Made by a program: the position numbers and the translations under genes
Assembly (NCBI GenBank): GCA_963923035.1
Contig: CAWUKT010000057.1
Span: 1 to 45,401 of the forward strand
Direction: 5' to 3'
Source of the DNA: CAWUKT01 sp963923035
GTDB taxonomy: Bacteria; Bacteroidota; Bacteroidia; J057; JADKCL01
DNA: 45,401 nucleotides
The notes under the pieces: generated by a model
Seen by the model: only the letters and a program-made list of their open reading frames with translations
Database searches by the model: none
What the model was told of the DNA's origin: nothing
In this document: positions 43,321 through 45,401 of the stretch, in pieces
Layout of the letters: each line of letters begins with the position of its first letter
How positions within the stretch are numbered: position 1 is the stretch's first letter

Positions 43321-43773
43321 ATGAAGAGCTGGGTAATAACTGAATCAAACGGGCTTCGTAGCCGCAGGCTGTTTGCAGGAATGCTGGTCTTGGGGCTTTT
43401 ATCTATCCTTCTTGGGGCTTGCCAAAAGGAGAGAAACCCCGATTCGGAGTGCCTCCATCTGCAAAAGCAGATGAAATATTCCGGGGAGAACCATGCGGTT
43501 CTCCGAATGAGGTACACAGGCTGCGCTTGTGGCGTAGACTACCCGCAATATGTGGTCGACAGCGTTTTGTTTTCCGAAAACGGGGCCGACACATATTTCA
43601 TCAACAAGGAATTCAGCGTTGCCTTCCCTGACAGTGTTACGGAAAATTCCTTCTCTGCTTCGGGAGGCTCCCAAAGTGAATATTTCATTTTTGAAGGCAC
43701 TACGCAGCGAAATTCCCTTGGAATGAATCGTTTATTGCTTGAAAAGGGCGAAAAAGTTGCGCAAAAAGAATGA
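43321..43773 (+). CDS. lipoprotein of unknown function
   Basis: The 150-residue protein starts at ATG 43321, 19 nt after the res stop. A basic n-region (SRRLFAG), hydrophobic core (MLVLGLLSILLGAC) and lipobox give a lipidated Cys near residue 34. The mature part has two Cys pairs or a triplet (YTGCACGVDYPQY) and a beta-rich pattern (VVDSVLFSENGADTYFI). It may be cotranscribed with res, but a role in the restriction system is unlikely for a lipoprotein. Hairpin DNA lies inside the coding sequence (43456-43504). Confidence 0.65.
   Translation: MKSWVITESNGLRSRRLFAGMLVLGLLSILLGACQKERNPDSECLHLQKQMKYSGENHAVLRMRYTGCACGVDYPQYVVDSVLFSENGADTYFINKEFSVAFPDSVTENSFSASGGSQSEYFIFEGTTQRNSLGMNRLLLEKGEKVAQKE
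43456..43504. repeat. two perfect hairpins inside the lipoprotein gene (REP/MITE-like)
   Basis: CATCTGC-AAAA-GCAGATG (43456-43473) is followed by GGAGAACC-ATGC-GGTTCTCC (43485-43504). An outer pair, ATTCGGAG (43442) and CTCCGAAT (43501), brackets both. This is more inverted symmetry than protein coding explains, and suggests a small palindromic repeat that was absorbed into the gene. Confidence 0.6.
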
Positions 43774-43909
43774 CTTAGCAGGTTCGCGCATTCATAATCT
43801 ATCCCAAATCCATACAAAACACGTTCCTCCGCATTAATTCCCATCTCCCCGCATCTTTCCGGCATTCAAACATCATTGATACTTAATCTGTACATAAGCT
43901 CTACCAAGC

Positions 43910-43934
43910 AAAAAAGCCCCGCCAAAGACGGGGC
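43910..43934 (-). terminator. intrinsic terminator of the recombinase gene
   Basis: GCCCCG (43916-43921) pairs with CGGGGC (43929-43934) around a 7-nt loop. On the minus strand six T follow (A-run at 43910-43915). It lies 29 nt past the recombinase stop. The lipoprotein gene on the other side ends at 43773, and nothing else is seen in 43774-43962. Confidence 0.88.
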
Positions 43935-43962
43935 CGCTTCCAGATTTCCATTGCTTCTCCGA

Positions 43963-45401
43963 CTAAACCGCCCGAAACACTCCCTTCCGTTCCTCCACGA
44001 TGTCCAGCACGTCCAGCCCCAACTGTTCCTTCAACTGCGCAATCCGATCTTGCATCCGCTTCGGCAAGCGAATCCCCGGATTCGCCTGTAACAGTTGGTA
44101 GACGTCTTCCACAAACTCCCGCACATCGGGATTCTCAAACGCGATCATGCGGCCTTTGTCAAAGACCGAAACCGCCTCCTTCAAGCGTTTCTCATTCAGA
44201 AACGCATAGCACTGCTCAGTGACGCTCGTATTACTATGCCCCAACAATTCAGAAACAACCTTCAAGGGCACGTCCTGATTCAGCATATAACTCGCAAAAC
44301 TCCGCCGCAATCCGTGAAAAGAGATGTGCTTTTCGATCTTCAACAATTGCAGGATGCGTTGCAGGGATTCATTCATGCGGGTGAGTTCCGAGGTTTTCGC
44401 CTCGAATACCGGCCCCAAGCCTGTCATATTGGCCACTGTCCGCAACCGGTCACTGATGGGAATGGTGATGACTTTGCCTGTCTTTTTCATTTTCAAAGAG
44501 AAAGTATCGGCTTCGATTTTCAGGCTCGGATGGTTGGTGGCTACACGAATCAAATCGCTGATCCGAAGCCCCGAGTAGCAGGCAAACAGCATAATCGACA
44601 ATCGTTTATGGAGTCGGTGGGCCATAACAATGGGTTTGCCATGCACAGTCTGCAACTCGGGATGATTGAGAATCTCTTCGTTGAGGTAGGCTTGGTAAAG
44701 GCGATTGACTTCCTTTTCGGTCAGGAACTTTCCCCGGTGCCGATCGGCTTTCACCAATAGTTTTTGGTCGACAAAATCTTGGTACACATTTCGCGCCAAT
44801 ACGCCTTTCGATTTAGCGTAGCGCATCAACGTTCCGATCAACTTCATGTAATTGTTCACCGTCATGGTTGCCAACCCCACATCTTGAAGCATCCAATCCT
44901 GTAGGCGTTGCAACCACTCAATGGATACCGCCCCGGCATCGGTCCGAAACCCCATCTGCTCAAAGCCTACGACCTGAGCAATCGCCTTTCGATATAGTCC
45001 AATGCTGGACTCCTTTATGTTGCGGTGCTTGCTATACCGAACCAGCCACTCCGACAACCATTCATAGAAGTCCTGCTCGTGGTCCTGCTGCCAGTGCATC
45101 CGCAATACCTCATGCGTGACCATTCTATCTTCGGCTTCCAACTTGGCAATCAACCTCCGCATCGCTTCCAACTGCGAGAGGAGGGACCGTTCCAGTTGCC
45201 GCGAATTGGAATTGCCCTTGGCGTGTTTGATCCGCTTGCCTTTCAATTCCTTTCCGGTCTTAGGACAAGTCTCGTTCACCCAAAACCGATTGTCCATAAA
45301 CGGCTGCTCGGACTTCTTAGGGAATACAGTAAACAGTTTCTTGCCCCTTCCAATCGTCACCCGCAGGGAAAATCTACTTTTCCCGTCACTTTTCCGCTTG
45401 T
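43963..45401 (-). CDS. tyrosine recombinase/integrase, 5' end beyond the window
   Basis: The frame is open to the right edge. A GTG at 45360 is not taken as start, because in-frame coding continues upstream (KSDGKSRFSLRVTIGRGKK). The visible part has an N-terminal Bacteroidota-type arm-binding region, a SAM-like core-binding domain (YEWLSEWLVRYSKHRNIKES) and a catalytic domain. Its catalytic residues are the R in FACYSGLRISDL, a K in KMKKTGKVITIPIS, H and R in HGLRRSFASYML, H in LLGHSNTSV and Y in EQCYAF. All are present, so it is probably active. It would integrate or excise a mobile element. Whether that element is the left-hand accessory region or lies right of the window cannot be told. 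Confidence 0.93.
   Translation of the reverse strand, partial: KRKSDGKSRFSLRVTIGRGKKLFTVFPKKSEQPFMDNRFWVNETCPKTGKELKGKRIKHAKGNSNSRQLERSLLSQLEAMRRLIAKLEAEDRMVTHEVLRMHWQQDHEQDFYEWLSEWLVRYSKHRNIKESSIGLYRKAIAQVVGFEQMGFRTDAGAVSIEWLQRLQDWMLQDVGLATMTVNNYMKLIGTLMRYAKSKGVLARNVYQDFVDQKLLVKADRHRGKFLTEKEVNRLYQAYLNEEILNHPELQTVHGKPIVMAHRLHKRLSIMLFACYSGLRISDLIRVATNHPSLKIEADTFSLKMKKTGKVITIPISDRLRTVANMTGLGPVFEAKTSELTRMNESLQRILQLLKIEKHISFHGLRRSFASYMLNQDVPLKVVSELLGHSNTSVTEQCYAFLNEKRLKEAVSVFDKGRMIAFENPDVREFVEDVYQLLQANPGIRLPKRMQDRIAQLKEQLGLDVLDIVEERKGVFRAV

Noticed and set aside
43399..43674. Extra frames inside the lipoprotein gene
   Set aside because: They arise from the hairpin repeat and lack signal peptides or known domains.

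Overview
The window looks like the chromosome of a Bacteroidota bacterium, probably Saprospiria/Lewinella-like. Four large secreted proteins carry type IX secretion (T9SS) C-terminal sorting domains, two of type A and two of type B. Most genes lack a Shine-Dalgarno sequence. Several start 5 to 20 nt after a TAnnTTTG box, the -7 element of the Bacteroidota promoter, so some transcripts are probably leaderless. Taxonomy is inferred from these traits, not from a marker gene.

Left part (1-10.8 kb): a 21-bp tandem repeat array at the window edge, a T9SS type B surface protein, an OmpA-like outer-membrane protein, a secreted Gly/Lys-rich protein with a small lipoprotein, a small DUF1579-like protein, dTDP-glucose 4,6-dehydratase (rfbB) directly followed by a drug/metabolite transporter, a YigZ/IMPACT protein paired with a secreted zinc metalloprotease, and a DUF3467 protein. 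Segment 10.8-13.5 kb is AT-richer. It holds a type IV toxin-antitoxin operon (AbiEi-like antitoxin, AbiEii-like nucleotidyltransferase) behind an exactly symmetric four-half-site operator, then two small unknown genes.

Middle part (13.6-28.1 kb): a MATE exporter, miaA, an MFS transporter, a 44-residue ORF next to a damaged-looking DUF6169-like gene, mtaB (so two tRNA A37 modification genes lie 2.9 kb apart), a 1438-residue subtilase with FG-GAP-like repeats, and a convergent 1493-residue PKD-like repeat protein whose stop codon abuts the subtilase stop.

Right part (28.1-45.4 kb) is accessory. It has a degenerate 21-bp-period repeat zone, an HTH protein, a polymorphic toxin (type 47 C-terminal domain) overlapping its probable immunity gene, two XRE-like regulators, a helical-repeat protein, a transglutaminase-like protein in which the catalytic Cys position is Ala, a complete type III restriction-modification system with a compositionally mosaic methyltransferase, and a tyrosine recombinase running off the right edge. 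This suggests a genomic island or defence/competition hotspot.

The best leads for undescribed biology are: the symmetric operator of the AbiE-like operon; the DUF6169-like locus with its small upstream ORF; the transglutaminase-like membrane protein beside an XRE pair, with a 9-bp inverted repeat and G-quadruplex-capable DNA upstream; a duplicated leader segment left as an orphan copy; and three consecutive stem-loops ahead of the polymorphic toxin.
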